Below, piece by piece: positions 9,713 through 19,993 of a stretch of 64,000 bases of DNA (position 1 is the stretch's first letter; each line of letters begins with the position of its first letter). Under the pieces are notes generated by a model. That model saw only the letters and a program-made list of their open reading frames with translations, was not told the DNA's origin and did no database searches. This stretch comes from Paracoccus sp. (in: a-proteobacteria) (GTDB lineage: Bacteria > Pseudomonadota > Alphaproteobacteria > Rhodobacterales > Rhodobacteraceae): assembly GCF_030538655.1 (NCBI RefSeq), contig NZ_JAUNTO010000002.1, positions 1 to 64,000 on the forward strand, in the 5' to 3' direction. Both the position numbers and the translations under genes were made by a program.

Positions 9713-11070
9713 CCGATATGCCCGTTGAAAACAACCGCTCCGCACAGCCCCGCGGCACCAGTTCGCTGTTGGCCAAGGATGTGCGCACCCGCCGCCGCAA
9801 TGCCGCCGAAAGCCGGTTCCGCAGCTATGGTCTGGCCGCCATCGGTATCGCCGTGCTGGCGCTGATTATTCTGGTCTCGACCATCCTGCGCGACGGTTCG
9901 TCCGCCTTTCGGCAGACCTATCTGGACCTGCCGGTTTACCTGAACCCCGAGGTCGTGGACCCGCAGGGCAACCGTGATCCGGCCGAAATGTCGCGCGTGC
10001 TGACGCTGGCCTACAGCCGGGTTCTGGACGCCTCGCTGGATGCCGCAGTGGCCGGGATGAACCTGAATATCGAAGGTCTGACCGAACGCGACATTCAGGG
10101 GATCATCTCGCGCGAGGCGGCGGCGCAACTGCGTTCCAGGGTGCTGAACGACCCGGAACTGGTGGGCCAGACCGTCGATGTGAACGTGCTGGTGAATGGC
10201 CGCGTGGACGGTTATTTCAAGGGCCGCGTGACCATGGCCAGTGCCGAACGCGACAGCAACACCTCGCCCGCGCAGCTGATGCTGGCTGACGAGCTAAAGC
10301 GTCAGGGCCTGCTGGTCACGCGCTTTAACCGCGAATTCATCACCAATCCCGACGCATCCGACCAGCGCCCCGAAGCGGCGGGTCTGGGCGTGGCCATTCT
10401 TGGTTCGCTCTACATGATGCTGGTGGTGCTGTTTTTGTCGGTTCCCATCGGGGTTGCCGCCAGCATCTATCTGGAAGAATTCGCCCCCAAGAACCGTTGG
10501 ACCGACGTGATCGAGGTGAACATCGCCAATCTGGCCGCCGTGCCGTCCATCGTTTACGGTATCCTTGGTCTGGCCGCCTTCATCAGCTTTGCCGGCCTGC
10601 CGCAATCGGCGCCCATCGTTGGCGGTCTGGTGCTGACGCTGATGACCCTGCCCACGATCATTATCGCTACCCGCGCGTCGCTGAAATCGGTGCCGCCGTC
10701 GATCCGTGATGCCGCTCTTGGGATCGGTGCCAGCCGGATGCAGACGGTGTTTCACCATGTTCTGCCGCTGGCCATGCCCGGTATCCTGACCGGCACCATC
10801 ATCGGTCTGGCGCAGGCCCTGGGTGAAACCGCGCCGCTGCTGCTGATCGGGATGGTTGCCTTTGTGCGGACCTACCCTGACGCACCCTGGGCGGGCGGTC
10901 TGATGGACCCGGCCTCGGCCCTGCCGGTGCAGGTCTATAACTGGACCCAGCGGTCTGACCCGGCCTTTATCGAGCGCGCCTCGGGGGCCATTATCATCCT
11001 TCTTATCTTCCTGCTGTGCATGAACGTGCTGGCCATCTATCTGCGCCGCAAGTTCGAGCGTCGCTGGTAA
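9709..11070 (+). CDS. pstA: phosphate ABC transporter permease PstA with long periplasmic insert
   Basis: Second permease of the phosphate importer, 453 aa against 296 in E. coli. After a first membrane helix near residues 44-62 there is a hydrophilic stretch of about 160 residues, matching the DUF3333-type extension known in alphaproteobacterial PstA; I assign that name from memory of the family. The permease core follows with [14 protein letters not shown] and the coupling loop [18 protein letters not shown]. Its ATG lies inside the pstC stop. The insert should face the periplasm and might contact PstS. Confidence 0.93.
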   Translation: MTDMPVENNRSAQPRGTSSLLAKDVRTRRRNAAESRFRSYGLAAIGIAVLALIILVSTILRDGSSAFRQTYLDLPVYLNPEVVDPQGNRDPAEMSRVLTLAYSRVLDASLDAAVAGMNLNIEGLTERDIQGIISREAAAQLRSRVLNDPELVGQTVDVNVLVNGRVDGYFKGRVTMASAERDSNTSPAQLMLADELKRQGLLVTRFNREFITNPDASDQRPEAAGLGVAILGSLYMMLVVLFLSVPIGVAASIYLEEFAPKNRWTDVIEVNIANLAAVPSIVYGILGLAAFISFAGLPQSAPIVGGLVLTLMTLPTIIIATRASLKSVPPSIRDAALGIGASRMQTVFHHVLPLAMPGILTGTIIGLAQALGETAPLLLIGMVAFVRTYPDAPWAGGLMDPASALPVQVYNWTQRSDPAFIERASGAIIILLIFLLCMNVLAIYLRRKFERRW

Positions 11071-11092
11071 GCGCGGCGCAAGGAGTATTATC

Positions 11093-11890
11093 ATGTATGA
11101 CGCCAATCGCGCGGAGACCAACGTGACCAACGACGACATCAAGATCGCTGCCCGCAAAGTGCAGGTCTATTATGGCGATAAACATGCCATCAAGGACGTG
11201 GACGTTGATATTCTGGACAAGACCGTGACGGCCTTTATCGGCCCGTCTGGTTGCGGCAAGTCCACCTTTTTGCGCTGTATCAACCGCATGAACGATACGA
11301 TCGACATCTGCCGGGTCGAAGGCTCGATCACGCTGGATGGCGAAGACATCTATGACAAGCGCGTCGATCCGGTGCAATTGCGCGCCAAGGTAGGGATGGT
11401 GTTTCAGAAACCCAACCCCTTCCCCAAATCGATCTATGACAACGTGGCCTATGGCCCGCGCATTCACGGTCTGGCCCGTGGCAAGGCCGAACTGGATGAA
11501 ATCGTCGAAAAGGCGCTGCGCGGCGCCGCGCTGTGGGAAGAGGTCAAGGACCGCCTGAACGAAACCGGCACCGGCCTGTCGGGCGGTCAGCAACAGCGCC
11601 TGTGCATCGCCCGCGCCGTCGCCACCGCACCCGAAGTCCTGCTGATGGACGAACCCTGTTCGGCGCTGGACCCCATCGCCACCAGCCAGGTCGAGGAACT
11701 GATCGACCAGCTTCGGCAAAAGTTTTCGGTGGTGATCGTGACCCACTCGATGCAGCAGGCCGCGCGTGTCAGTCAGAAAACCGCGTTTTTCCACCTGGGC
11801 AACCTTGTGGAATACGGCAACACTGACGAGATCTTTACCAATCCGCGCGACCCGCGCACCGAGAGCTATATCTCGGGCCGGATCGGCTAA
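11093..11890 (+). CDS. pstB: phosphate ABC transporter ATPase PstB
   Basis: The cytoplasmic ATPase that drives phosphate import. 265 aa with Walker [10 protein letters not shown], the PstB-typical [19 protein letters not shown]-loop region, signature LSGGQQQR, Walker [14 protein letters not shown] and switch histidine in VTHSMQQA. The start at 11093 has AAGGAG 8 bases upstream. It lies 22 bp after pstA and 12 bp before phoU. Confidence 0.97.
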   Translation: MYDANRAETNVTNDDIKIAARKVQVYYGDKHAIKDVDVDILDKTVTAFIGPSGCGKSTFLRCINRMNDTIDICRVEGSITLDGEDIYDKRVDPVQLRAKVGMVFQKPNPFPKSIYDNVAYGPRIHGLARGKAELDEIVEKALRGAALWEEVKDRLNETGTGLSGGQQQRLCIARAVATAPEVLLMDEPCSALDPIATSQVEELIDQLRQKFSVVIVTHSMQQAARVSQKTAFFHLGNLVEYGNTDEIFTNPRDPRTESYISGRIG

Positions 11891-11902
11891 GTCAAAGGGC
11901 AG

Positions 11903-12646
11903 ATGAATATGAATCGTGACAAACACATCTCCAGCGCCTTTGACCGGGATTTGGAAACCGCGCAGGCTCTGGTCGTCAAGATGGGTGGTCTGGTCGAACA
12001 GGCCATTATCGACGCTGCCGCCGCACTGGAAACCCGCGACGCCGAACTGGCCGAGGAAGTGCGCCTGCGCGACCGCACCATCGACGCGCTGGACCAGCAG
12101 ATCAACGAAGAAGCGGCGCGTCTGATCGCCTTGCGCGCGCCGACCGCCACCGATCTGCGTCTGGTGCTGTCGGTCATCAAAATCGCGGCCTCGCTGGAAC
12201 GGGTCGGGGATTACGCCAAGAATATCGCCAAGCGCAGCAATGTGTTGCTGGCGATGAGCCAGGTCAACGGCTCGGCTGCGGCGTTGCGCCGGATGGCCGG
12301 CACGGTCGAGGCGATGCTGAAAGATGCGCTGGACAGCTATATCCGCCGCGATGTCCAGCTGGCCGCCGATGTGCGGTCGCGCGACATCGAGGTGGACCAG
12401 ATGTATAACGCGCTGTTCCGTGAATTCCTGACCTATATGATGGAAGACCCGCGCAATATAACCGCCTGTATGCATCTGCATTTCATCGCCAAGAATATCG
12501 AGCGCATGGGCGACCACGCCACCTCGATTGCAGAACAGGTGATTTATCTGGTCACGGGCGACATGCCCGATGAAAGCCGCCCCAAAAGTGACAGCGTGAC
12601 CAAGGCCGGTGTGGCCGAGGCCCTGAACCAGCAACCGCAGGAATAA
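11903..12646 (+). CDS. phoU: phosphate signalling regulator PhoU
   Basis: A cytoplasmic three-helix-bundle protein, duplicated in tandem, that links the Pst transporter to the PhoR/PhoB signal and keeps it off when phosphate is plentiful. At 247 aa it has the normal length. Each half carries the metal-binding E/DxxxD pattern, as in SLERVGDYAKNIAKR and KNIERMGDHATSIAEQ. A second ATG two codons downstream is equally possible as the start. It lies between pstB and phoB in the same operon. Confidence 0.95.
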   Translation: MNMNRDKHISSAFDRDLETAQALVVKMGGLVEQAIIDAAAALETRDAELAEEVRLRDRTIDALDQQINEEAARLIALRAPTATDLRLVLSVIKIAASLERVGDYAKNIAKRSNVLLAMSQVNGSAAALRRMAGTVEAMLKDALDSYIRRDVQLAADVRSRDIEVDQMYNALFREFLTYMMEDPRNITACMHLHFIAKNIERMGDHATSIAEQVIYLVTGDMPDESRPKSDSVTKAGVAEALNQQPQE

Positions 12647-12650
12647 GCAG

Positions 12651-13343
12651 ATGAGCGCGCGTCAGGTCTCGAAAGTGTTGGTGGTCGAAGACGAAAGTGC
12701 GCAGCGCGAGGTTTTGCAATACAATCTTGAGGCCGAGGGTTTCGGCGTCGTCATGGCCGAAAACGGTGATGAGGCGCTGTTGCTGGTGGCCGAAGAACAG
12801 CCCGACCTGGTGGTTCTGGATTGGATGCTGCCGAACGTTTCCGGGATCGAGGTGTGCCGTCGGCTCAAGGCTGATCCGATGACCCGCCCGATCCCGATCA
12901 TCATGCTGTCCGCCCGTGGTGATGAAGGCGACCGTGTGCGGGGGCTGGAAACCGGGGCTGATGATTACATGGTCAAGCCCTATTCCGTGGTCGAACTGAT
13001 GGCACGGTTGCGCACGCAGCTGCGCCGCACCCGTCCCGCCAGCATGGGCGAGCGGCTGTCTTTTAACGACATCGTTCTGGATGCCGCCGAACACCGCGTC
13101 TTTCGCGGCGGCCAACCGCTGCATCTTGGTCCCACCGAATTCCGGTTACTGTCTACGCTGATGGAAAAGCCGGGCCGGGTCTGGACGCGCGAACAACTGC
13201 TGGATCGCGTCTGGGGGCGCGATATTTACGTGGATACCCGCACCATTGACGTGCATGTCGGGCGTCTGCGCAAGGCGCTGATGGCCAATGGCGGCGACAA
13301 TCCGGTGCGCACGGTGCGCGGCACCGGCTATGCTTTGGGCTGA
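12651..13343 (+). CDS. phoB: phosphate regulon response regulator PhoB
   Basis: A two-component response regulator of the OmpR/PhoB class, 230 aa. The receiver domain has the acidic pair in VVEDES and the phosphorylated Asp57 in VVLDWMLPN, with the Lys in MVKPYS. The C-terminal winged helix ends in VRTVRGTGYALG. It should bind the Pho box upstream of pstS, closing a feedback loop. No phoR kinase gene is next to it in this window, which is notable because phoR is often a neighbour. Confidence 0.95.
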   Translation: MSARQVSKVLVVEDESAQREVLQYNLEAEGFGVVMAENGDEALLLVAEEQPDLVVLDWMLPNVSGIEVCRRLKADPMTRPIPIIMLSARGDEGDRVRGLETGADDYMVKPYSVVELMARLRTQLRRTRPASMGERLSFNDIVLDAAEHRVFRGGQPLHLGPTEFRLLSTLMEKPGRVWTREQLLDRVWGRDIYVDTRTIDVHVGRLRKALMANGGDNPVRTVRGTGYALG

Positions 13344-13393
13344 TCTATCGGTCTGGTTGCGCGGTTGCCGGGGTATTCGGGCAGGCAAGATAG

Positions 13394-14053
13394 CTAGGTG
13401 ATATGGGCGGTCAGCGCGGGCAGGCCGTCCACTTCAGCCCGGATCGTGTCGCCGCGCTGCAAGGGGCCGACGCCGGCGGGCGTGCCGGTCATCACCAGAT
13501 CGCCGGGCTGAAGGTGATACAGCGTGGACAGATAGGCGATCAGCGCCGCTTCGGGAAAGATCATATCGGTCAGTTTGCCATTTTGCCGTTCCGTGCCGTT
13601 AACCGACAGACGGATGCCCGGTCCGGGCGTGGCGGATGACAGCGGTGCCATGACCGCACTGGCGTCGAAATCCTTGGCGGCGTCCCAGGGGCGGCGCTTG
13701 TCCTTGGCTTCGGCCTGAAGGTCGCGGCGCGTCAGGTCCAGCCCGACGGCGCGGGCGATAATGGCGGCGGCGGCCTGTTGTTCGGTGGCGTTCGACAGCG
13801 GCACGCCGATGGCCAGCACCAGTTCGACTTCGTGGTGCAGATCGGCGGTGCCTGGCGGATAGGGGATCGCGCCGGGACGGGCCAGCGCATGGGCGGATTT
13901 GGTAAAGAAAAACGGCTTTTCGCAGTCGGCTGTCGTGCCCATTTCTGCGGCGTGATCGGCATAGTTGCGCCCGATGCAGAAAATGCGGCGCACTGGAAAG
14001 CTGGCACCCTCCAGCGGCAGGGTGGGGCAGGGCAGGCTGAACATGGCGGTCAC
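13394..14053 (-). CDS. fumarylacetoacetate hydrolase (FAH) family protein
   Basis: A member of the FAH superfamily, 219 aa, close in length to the small YcgM/FAHD1-type acylpyruvate hydrolases and decarboxylases. The N-terminal FCIGRNYADHAAEM segment, the metal-ligand HHEVELVLAIG and the C-terminal VMTGTPAGVGPL loop are clear. I chose a GTG at 14053: it overlaps the stop of the upstream kinase as GTGA and has AAAGGA 6 bases ahead. An ATG at 14044 is the alternative. The exact substrate cannot be told; candidates are oxaloacetate, acylpyruvates or ring-cleavage products. Confidence 0.85.
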   Translation of the reverse strand: MTAMFSLPCPTLPLEGASFPVRRIFCIGRNYADHAAEMGTTADCEKPFFFTKSAHALARPGAIPYPPGTADLHHEVELVLAIGVPLSNATEQQAAAAIIARAVGLDLTRRDLQAEAKDKRRPWDAAKDFDASAVMAPLSSATPGPGIRLSVNGTERQNGKLTDMIFPEAALIAYLSTLYHLQPGDLVMTGTPAGVGPLQRGDTIRAEVDGLPALTAHIT

Positions 14054-14919
14054 GGCTGATCCTTTAGAAAGCGGTCCACTTGGGCGGTGTCGGGCATGGC
14101 GTCGCTGGCACCGGGGCGTGTGACCTGAATGGCGGCAGCGGCCGATGCGCGACGCAGGGCGGCGGCGATGTCGTGCCCGGCGTCCAGCCCGGCGGCGAAC
14201 CAGCCCGCAAAGCAATCGCCCGCGCCCGTGGTATCGACCGGACGAACCGGAAAGGCCGGGCAATGCGTAATAGTGCCGCTGCGCAGATTGCGGTAATCCG
14301 CACCATCGGCCCCGCGTGTCACCAGCATCCCCTCGACCGGCAGATCCTGACCCAAGGCGGCAAAAACGGCCTTGGCTTCGCCCGCATTCATGGCCAGAAT
14401 TGTGGTCAGGCCCAGCATCTTGCGCACGGCATCCACATCGAACGGCGCGGCGGAATAGATCACGCGCAGCCCCTTGTCGCGGGCAATAGCGGCGGTTTCT
14501 GCCTGAAGATTGGTCTCGTTCTGGATCAACAGCGTGTCGCCAGCGCGCATCGCATCGACCACAGCCTGAGGCAGAGACAGCGCGCGGTTGGCACCGGGGT
14601 GGATGATAATGGCGTTTTCGCCCGCTGCATCCAGTTGGATGATCGCATGGCCGGTGGCGTGATCGGGCAGGCGAGCAATATGTGTGGTGTCGATTCCGGC
14701 CCCCTGCAACTGATGGATCACCCAATCATCGCCAGTGCCTGTCGCACCGATATGGCGCACGGCCGCGCCTGCCCGTGCCGCCGCGACCGACTGGTTTGCG
14801 CCTTTACCGCCCAGCCCCTGCGCAAAGCTGTGTGCGGCGATGGTTTCGCCGGGCTGAACCAGATGGTCCAGCCGATACACATGGTCGATGTTGATCGAGC
14901 CGAGATTCCAGATCGTCAT
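14050..14919 (-). CDS. rbsK: ribokinase-like PfkB family carbohydrate kinase
   Basis: A PfkB-family sugar or nucleoside kinase of 289 aa, the length of ribokinase. It has the N-terminal GSINIDHVYRLDHLVQPGET segment, a Gly-Gly hinge in GLGGKGANQSVAAARAGA and the C-terminal catalytic DTTGAGDCFAG. The ribokinase-specific GGKGANQAVAAAR match favours ribokinase over fructokinase. No ribose transporter is nearby, so the symbol is provisional. Its Shine-Dalgarno AAGGGGG lies 4 bases before the ATG. It is coupled to the FAH gene by a GTGA overlap. Confidence 0.8.
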   Translation of the reverse strand: MTIWNLGSINIDHVYRLDHLVQPGETIAAHSFAQGLGGKGANQSVAAARAGAAVRHIGATGTGDDWVIHQLQGAGIDTTHIARLPDHATGHAIIQLDAAGENAIIIHPGANRALSLPQAVVDAMRAGDTLLIQNETNLQAETAAIARDKGLRVIYSAAPFDVDAVRKMLGLTTILAMNAGEAKAVFAALGQDLPVEGMLVTRGADGADYRNLRSGTITHCPAFPVRPVDTTGAGDCFAGWFAAGLDAGHDIAAALRRASAAAAIQVTRPGASDAMPDTAQVDRFLKDQP

Positions 14920-14966
14920 AGCGCCCCCTTGGCGGCATCAGACGCCGGGCAGGCGTGATTGTCCAG

Positions 14967-14993
14967 AAACGAAAACGCGCCCCGAAGGGCGCG
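14967..14993 (-). terminator. intrinsic terminator of the cytochrome bc1 operon
   Basis: Read on the minus strand, CGCGCCC pairs with GGGCGCG around a TTCG tetraloop and is followed by TTTTCGTTTC. It lies 21-47 bp beyond the petC stop, where the fbc operon should end, before the rbsK-like gene. Confidence 0.9.
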
Positions 14994-15013
14994 CTCGTAA
15001 CATGATGTCAGGA

Positions 15014-15832
15014 TCAGCTCTGATTTTCGGGCAGATGCTTGTGCTTGTAGGGCGCCCACAGCCGCTTGTTCGTCAGATACAGCAGCGCGGTCAGCAGGAT
15101 CAGGAACAGAACCGAGATAAAGCCAACCTGCTTGCGCTCCATCATCTTGGGTTCCGCCGTCCAGGTCAGGAAAGCGGCCACATCACGGGCCATCTGATCG
15201 ACGGTCGCGGGAGTGCCATCCTCGTAGGTGACCTGATCGGGGTTCAGCGGGGGTGGCATACCGATCAACCCGCCGGGAAAGGCCGTGTTGTGATAGAAGA
15301 TGCTACCGGCCTGTTCGGTGTCTTCGCCGGTGTAATCCACCAGAATGGCGTGGATATATTCCGGCCCGCCGATGCCCCGGAACAGCTGGTTCAGGCCAGT
15401 GCCATAAGGGCCGTGGAACCCGGCGCGTGCCTTGGCCATCAACGACAGGTCAGGCCCCATGCCGTCGGTGTGCGGGATGGTCGGGAAGTGGTCGGTCAGA
15501 ATGCGCGGACGCTCTTCGCCGGTTTCCTCGTCCATGATCGGTGCCAGATTGGCGGCATAAGCGCGCACCTGATCTTCGGGCAGGCCCGGCCCGTTGGGGT
15601 CGGACAGCGTGCGGATCGGCACATACTGAAGCCCGTGGCAGGCCGAGCAGACCTCGGTATAGACCTGAAGCCCACGCTGAAGCTGGTGCTGGTCATATTT
15701 GCCGAACGGACCTTCAAAGCTGAATGTGATGTCCTGAACGTGACCTTCGGCCCCCGCCGCATGGGACACAACCGGCATCGACAGCAGCGACAGCGCCGCA
15801 ACAGCCGAGAGCGTAAGTTTTCTCAGTGTCAT
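15014..15832 (-). CDS. petC: cytochrome c1 of the bc1 complex
   Basis: The haem c subunit of ubiquinol:cytochrome c oxidoreductase, periplasmic and anchored by one C-terminal helix. It has a signal peptide of about 26 residues ending SHAA, the haem-binding CSACH with Cys62, Cys65 and His66, and a membrane anchor near residues 237-258 followed by basic residues. 272 aa is close to Rhodobacter and Paracoccus proteins without the long acidic N-terminal insert of P. denitrificans. The Shine-Dalgarno AAGGAGAGG overlaps the petB stop. Last gene of petABC. Confidence 0.96.
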   Translation of the reverse strand: MTLRKLTLSAVAALSLLSMPVVSHAAGAEGHVQDITFSFEGPFGKYDQHQLQRGLQVYTEVCSACHGLQYVPIRTLSDPNGPGLPEDQVRAYAANLAPIMDEETGEERPRILTDHFPTIPHTDGMGPDLSLMAKARAGFHGPYGTGLNQLFRGIGGPEYIHAILVDYTGEDTEQAGSIFYHNTAFPGGLIGMPPPLNPDQVTYEDGTPATVDQMARDVAAFLTWTAEPKMMERKQVGFISVLFLILLTALLYLTNKRLWAPYKHKHLPENQS

Positions 15833-15844
15833 TGCAGCCTCTCC

Positions 15845-17167
15845 TTATTCGGCCGGGTGGGCTTTGGGACCATAATGGTCGTTGAAATCTTCCTCGATCG
15901 TGGCCGGCATCGGTTCCGGTTTTTCGATCACGCCAAGGATCGGCAAAATCACGAGGAAATAGGCGAACCAGTAAGCCGCGCCGACCAGCGAGATATAGGG
16001 GTAGATTCCCTCGGCAGGCATGGCACCGGCCCAGGTCAGGATGATGAAGTTCGCGGCGAACAGCCAGAACCACCACTTGAACTGCGGACGATAACGGCCC
16101 GAACGGACGCGGCTGGTATCCAGCCACGGCACCAGCGCCATGACCAGAATGGCCCCGAACATCGCGATCACACCAAAAAACTTGGCGTCGATGATGCCAA
16201 AGGTCAAAAAGCTGACCAGTTGCACCAGCCAGACATCGGCGGTGAAGGCACGCAGGATCGCATAGAAGGGCAGGAAATACCATTCAGGCACGATATGCGC
16301 AGGCGTCGCCAGCGGGTTCGCCTCGATATAGTTGTCGGGGTGGCCCAGATAGTTCGGCATAAAGCCGACGATGGCAAAGAACACCACCAGAATCAGCGCC
16401 AGTGCGAACAGGTCTTTGATGACGAAATAGGGCCAGAAGGGCAGGGTGTCCCGCTCGGCCTCTTCTTTCGAAGTGCGGCGCACTTCGATGCCGGTCGGGT
16501 TGTTGTTGCCGGTGTGGTGGAAGGCCCAGATGTGGACGATCACCAGCGCCGCGATCACGAAGGGCAGCAGATAGTGCAGCGAGAAGAAGCGGTTCAGCGT
16601 CGCGTTATCCACCGCCGGGCCACCCAGCAGCCAGGTCTGGATATCGGGACCGATGCCGGGGATGGCGCCGAACAGGCCGGTAATCACGGTCGCACCCCAG
16701 AAGGACATCTGCCCCCAGGGCAGCACATAGCCCATGAATGCGGTGCCCATCATGCACAGATAGATCAGCATGCCCACGATCCAGGTCACTTCGCGCGGGG
16801 CCTTGTAGGAACCGTAATACAGGCCGCGGAAGATGTGGATATAGACCGCCACAAAGAACAGCGAGGCACCGTTGGCGTGCAGGTAACGCAGCATATAGCC
16901 GCCGTTCACGTTCCGCATGATATGTTCGACGCTGGCAAAGGCCAGATCGACATGCGGGGTATAGTGCATGGCCAGCACGATGCCGGTCGCGATTTGCAGG
17001 ACAAGGCAGAACGCCAGAACGATACCCCAGATCCACCACCAGTTGAGGTTTTTCGGGGTGGGGATCATCAGCGTGTCATAGACCAGCCCAACGATGGGCA
17101 GGCGGCGGTGCAGCCACCGCTCGATGCCCGTCTTGGGCTCATAATGGTCGTGCGGAATTCCCGACAT
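15845..17167 (-). CDS. petB: cytochrome b of the bc1 complex
   Basis: The membrane core of the bc1 complex, 440 aa, holding both b haems and the quinol oxidation and quinone reduction sites. Eight membrane helices are expected. The Qo-site PEWY motif is visible in VPEWYFLPF around residue 295, and the [20 protein letters not shown] start is typical of alphaproteobacterial cytochrome b. It is the middle gene of the operon, 11 bp after petA and 12 bp before petC. Confidence 0.97.
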   Translation of the reverse strand: MSGIPHDHYEPKTGIERWLHRRLPIVGLVYDTLMIPTPKNLNWWWIWGIVLAFCLVLQIATGIVLAMHYTPHVDLAFASVEHIMRNVNGGYMLRYLHANGASLFFVAVYIHIFRGLYYGSYKAPREVTWIVGMLIYLCMMGTAFMGYVLPWGQMSFWGATVITGLFGAIPGIGPDIQTWLLGGPAVDNATLNRFFSLHYLLPFVIAALVIVHIWAFHHTGNNNPTGIEVRRTSKEEAERDTLPFWPYFVIKDLFALALILVVFFAIVGFMPNYLGHPDNYIEANPLATPAHIVPEWYFLPFYAILRAFTADVWLVQLVSFLTFGIIDAKFFGVIAMFGAILVMALVPWLDTSRVRSGRYRPQFKWWFWLFAANFIILTWAGAMPAEGIYPYISLVGAAYWFAYFLVILPILGVIEKPEPMPATIEEDFNDHYGPKAHPAE

Positions 17168-17178
17168 TGGTGTCCCCC

Positions 17179-17739
17179 TCAGCCCAATTGGATCGTTGTG
17201 TCGTTGATGAATTCGGCCACCGGAACGTGCATGTTCTCGGGGGCCGGGCCACGGCGGATGCGGCCAGACGTGTCATAGTGGCTGCCGTGGCAGGGGCAGA
17301 ACCAGCCGCCGAAATCACCGGCGCCATCACCGATCGGAACGCAACCCAGATGGGTGCAGACGCCGATCTGCACCAGCCATTCGCCCGCCTCGTCCAGAGA
17401 ACGGTTCACGTCGTCGGAATTGGTGCCGGGTTTGTTGGCGTTCTGCGAGGTCGGGTCGATCATCGGATCGCTGTCGGCGGCGCGGGCCGCGTCGATTTCC
17501 TCTTGCGTGCGGCGACGGATGAACACCGGTTTGCCCAGCCATTTCACGGTCAGTTGCGTGCCTTCGGCCACGCCGCTGATATCGACCTGGATCGAGGACA
17601 GGGCCTGCACATCGGCCGAGGGGTTCATTTGGTTAATCAGCGTCCAGCCGGCGGCACCGGCGGCCACCGCACCAGCGCCCGCGGTGGCATAGTAGAGGAA
17701 ATCCCTCCGGGTGCCTGCGTGATCTTCTGCGTGGGACAC
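17179..17739 (-). CDS. petA: Rieske iron-sulfur subunit of the bc1 complex
   Basis: The [2Fe-2S] subunit that takes the first electron from quinol. 186 aa. A twin-arginine-type N-terminus with RRDFLYY is followed by a hydrophobic signal anchor at about residues 18-37. Cluster ligands are Cys128/His130 in CTHLGC and Cys148/His151 in CPCHGS, with Cys133 and Cys150 placed for the stabilising disulfide. The start is GTG at 17739 with GGAG 8 bases upstream. It is first in petABC and its promoter should lie in the 235-bp gap before radC. Confidence 0.96.
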   Translation of the reverse strand: MSHAEDHAGTRRDFLYYATAGAGAVAAGAAGWTLINQMNPSADVQALSSIQVDISGVAEGTQLTVKWLGKPVFIRRRTQEEIDAARAADSDPMIDPTSQNANKPGTNSDDVNRSLDEAGEWLVQIGVCTHLGCVPIGDGAGDFGGWFCPCHGSHYDTSGRIRRGPAPENMHVPVAEFINDTTIQLG

Positions 17740-17920
17740 GGCTTTTTCTCCAATTCAGGCCGCGTTTGCAGGGCGGCCGATACGACAATCCGGGCCGCCA
17801 GATCGCAGCCTTCGCCCGGCGTTTCTAGCGATCAATTCCCCGTCAGTCCAGCGGGTTCGCGCCCGCGCGTATGGGCAAAAGGCCGCATGTGGCGCAAATG
17901 ACCCGGCCCCGTGACAGCGG

Positions 17921-17961
17921 CAAAATGCGTCCGTGTCGGGACAGCCGAACGGCCCGGACGC
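17921..17961 (-). terminator. candidate terminator of petA-side gap or transcript end near radC
   Basis: The 7-bp repeat GCGTCCG (17927-17933) and CGGACGC (17955-17961) encloses 21 bases which themselves contain two short inverted repeats (TGTC/GACA and GCCG/CGGC), so the folded RNA may be a cloverleaf-like three-way junction. On the minus strand it is followed by ATTTTGCC, and it lies 14 bp after the radC stop, so it most likely ends the radC transcript. Confidence 0.6.
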
Positions 17962-17974
17962 ACAATGAACTCAC

Positions 17975-18754
17975 CTACAGATAGCCTGATGATCTGAGGC
18001 TCACCTCCTGCGATTTGCCGATAATCAGGTGATCGTGCAGCGTGATTCCCAAGGGTGCGCAGGCATCCTGAACCTGAAGCGTCATCGTAATATCGGATTG
18101 CGAGGGGGTCGGGTCGCCGGATGGATGATTATGCACCAAAATTAATGCTGAAGCATTCAGCTCAAGCGCGCGGCGGACGATCTCGCGCGGATAGACAGGA
18201 ACGTGATCGACGGTGCCGCGGCCTTGTTCCTCGTCTTCGATCAGGACGTTTTTGCGATCCAGATACAGCACGCGAAACTGTTCGGTTTCACGATGCGACA
18301 TGGCGGTGTGGCAATAATCCAGCAAGGCGTCCCAGCCTGACAGAACCGGACGGTTCATCACACGGGCGCGGGACAGGCGCTGTGCTGCGGCCTCGACGAT
18401 TTTCAGTTCGGTCACAACGGCAGGGCCAACGCCGGATAGTGCAGTCAGCCGTGCGGGCGGGGCAGACAGAACGCGGTTGAAATCGCCGAAATGTTCGATC
18501 AGTCGCCGCGCCAGAGGTTTGACATCCTGACGCGGAATGGCGCGAAACAGCACCAGTTCCAGCATTTCGTAATCGGGCATGGCAGCCGCTCCGCCCGCCA
18601 TGAAACGTTCGCGCAACCGGGCGCGGTGATCGGCCAGATAGGACGGCGCTGCCCGCGCCGCGCCCGGCTGAACCGGGATCATCGCCTCATCCGTGGCGGG
18701 CGCGAACAGAGGCATCGGTGCCTCGGCAAAGTGGTTGGGACGATTCGCTTCCAT
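17975..18754 (-). CDS. radC: RadC family JAB-domain protein
   Basis: A member of the RadC/YeeS family, 259 aa. It has an N-terminal helix-hairpin-helix region (LTALSGVGPAVVTELK) and a C-terminal JAB/MPN metalloprotease-like domain with HNHPSGDPTPSQSD at residues 208-221, which carries the zinc ligands. The family was named for radiation sensitivity, but its biochemical role is unproven and that name may mislead. The first 30 residues look poorly conserved, and an internal ATG at residue 14 is another possible start. It lies 51 bp downstream of dnaJ on the same strand. Confidence 0.9.
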   Translation of the reverse strand: MEANRPNHFAEAPMPLFAPATDEAMIPVQPGAARAAPSYLADHRARLRERFMAGGAAAMPDYEMLELVLFRAIPRQDVKPLARRLIEHFGDFNRVLSAPPARLTALSGVGPAVVTELKIVEAAAQRLSRARVMNRPVLSGWDALLDYCHTAMSHRETEQFRVLYLDRKNVLIEDEEQGRGTVDHVPVYPREIVRRALELNASALILVHNHPSGDPTPSQSDITMTLQVQDACAPLGITLHDHLIIGKSQEVSLRSSGYL

Positions 18755-18805
18755 ACCGACAGGGTGGCATGGAAGCGATGAATAAAGCGTTAAGACCCGG
18801 CGACC

Positions 18806-19966
18806 CTAGCTGCGCATTCCGTCCCAGAAGCCTTTCACCTTGTCGAAAAAGCTGGCGGATTGCGGACTGTTATCGGCCTTGATCGATTCGAATTCGCGCA
18901 GCAATTCGCGCTGGCGATGGGTCAGGTTGACCGGCGTCTCCACGGTGAGTTCGATCAGCAGATCGCCTGCCTCGCCGTTCATGCCGGCTCCATGACGCAG
19001 CGGGGGCATCCCCTTGCCGCGCAGGCGCATCTGCCGGCCCGACTGGCTACCCGGCGGAACCTTGACGCGCGACCGCCCACCGTCGATGGTGGGCACCTCG
19101 ACTTCGCCGCCCAAGGCAGCCGTGACCATGCTGACCGGCACCTGACAGGCCAAAGCCTTGCCGTCGCGCATGAAAATCTCGTGCTCGCGCACGTCGATAA
19201 AGATATACAGGTCGCCCGGATGGCCGCCGCGCATTCCGGCCTCGCCCTCGCCGGCCAGACGGATGCGAGTGCCGGTTTCAACCCCGGCGGGGATGTTGAC
19301 CGACAAGGTGCGTTCGCGTTCGGTGTGGCCTGCGCCGCCACAGGCCTTGCACGGGTTCTTGACGATCTGACCCTGCCCGCCACAGGTGGGGCAGGTGCGT
19401 TCGACAGTGAAAAAGCCCTGCTGCGCCCGCACCTTGCCCATGCCTGCACAGGTCGGGCAGGTGGCCGGTTGGGTTGCACCCTCGGCCCCGGTGCCGTTGC
19501 AATCGTCACAGGCGGCCGAGCCGGGGACAGTGATGGTTTTCTGAATGCCGGTATAGGCTTCTTCCAGGGAAACCCGCAGGTTATAGCGCAGATCCTGCCC
19601 GCGCTGTGCCCGGTTGCGACCGCCGCCGCCACCGGCCCGACGACCCATCATATCGCCGAACAGATCCTCGAACACATCGGCAAATGCCGTGCCAAAATCG
19701 CCCGGATGGCCGCCGCGCGCGCCGCTGAAGCCGTTGCCACCTTCAAACGCGGCATGGCCAAAGCGGTCATAAGCCGCCTTGCGCTGATCGTCTTTCAGGC
19801 AATCATAAGCCTCGTTCACCTCTTTGAAGGCGGATTCGGCGTGTTTGTCATCCTTGTTGCGATCAGGATGCAGTTCTTTTGCCTTCTGGCGGTAGGCGCG
19901 CTTGATTTCATCGCCCGACGACCCGCGCGTTACCCCCAGAACTTCGTAATAACAGCGTTTTGCCAT
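18806..19966 (-). CDS. dnaJ: co-chaperone DnaJ
   Basis: The Hsp40 partner that delivers unfolded substrates to DnaK and stimulates its ATPase. The 386 aa protein has a J domain with His-Pro-Asp at 33-35, a Gly-rich stretch rich in GG and GF pairs near residues 75-115, and four CxxCxGxG zinc repeats ([32 protein letters not shown]) in the middle. It lies 75 bp after dnaK, with a strong hairpin between them. The grpE gene is not in the window. Confidence 0.97.
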   Translation of the reverse strand: MAKRCYYEVLGVTRGSSGDEIKRAYRQKAKELHPDRNKDDKHAESAFKEVNEAYDCLKDDQRKAAYDRFGHAAFEGGNGFSGARGGHPGDFGTAFADVFEDLFGDMMGRRAGGGGGRNRAQRGQDLRYNLRVSLEEAYTGIQKTITVPGSAACDDCNGTGAEGATQPATCPTCAGMGKVRAQQGFFTVERTCPTCGGQGQIVKNPCKACGGAGHTERERTLSVNIPAGVETGTRIRLAGEGEAGMRGGHPGDLYIFIDVREHEIFMRDGKALACQVPVSMVTAALGGEVEVPTIDGGRSRVKVPPGSQSGRQMRLRGKGMPPLRHGAGMNGEAGDLLIELTVETPVNLTHRQRELLREFESIKADNSPQSASFFDKVKGFWDGMRS

Positions 19967-19993
19967 GTCGTTCCCACCGGCCCTTTACGCAGT

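Noticed and set aside
11003..12634. 543-codon minus-strand frame opposite pstB and phoU
   Set aside because: Runs through two genes with firm motifs; reverse-frame artefact.
13394..14725. 443-codon version of the FAH gene starting at 14725
   Set aside because: The first 220 codons lie in the wrong frame of the kinase gene. The family N-terminus begins near 14050.
14888..17278. 796-codon open frame on the plus strand opposite petCBA
   Set aside because: Antisense to a clear cytochrome bc1 operon. Long antisense frames are common in high-GC DNA and the translation has no recognisable domain.
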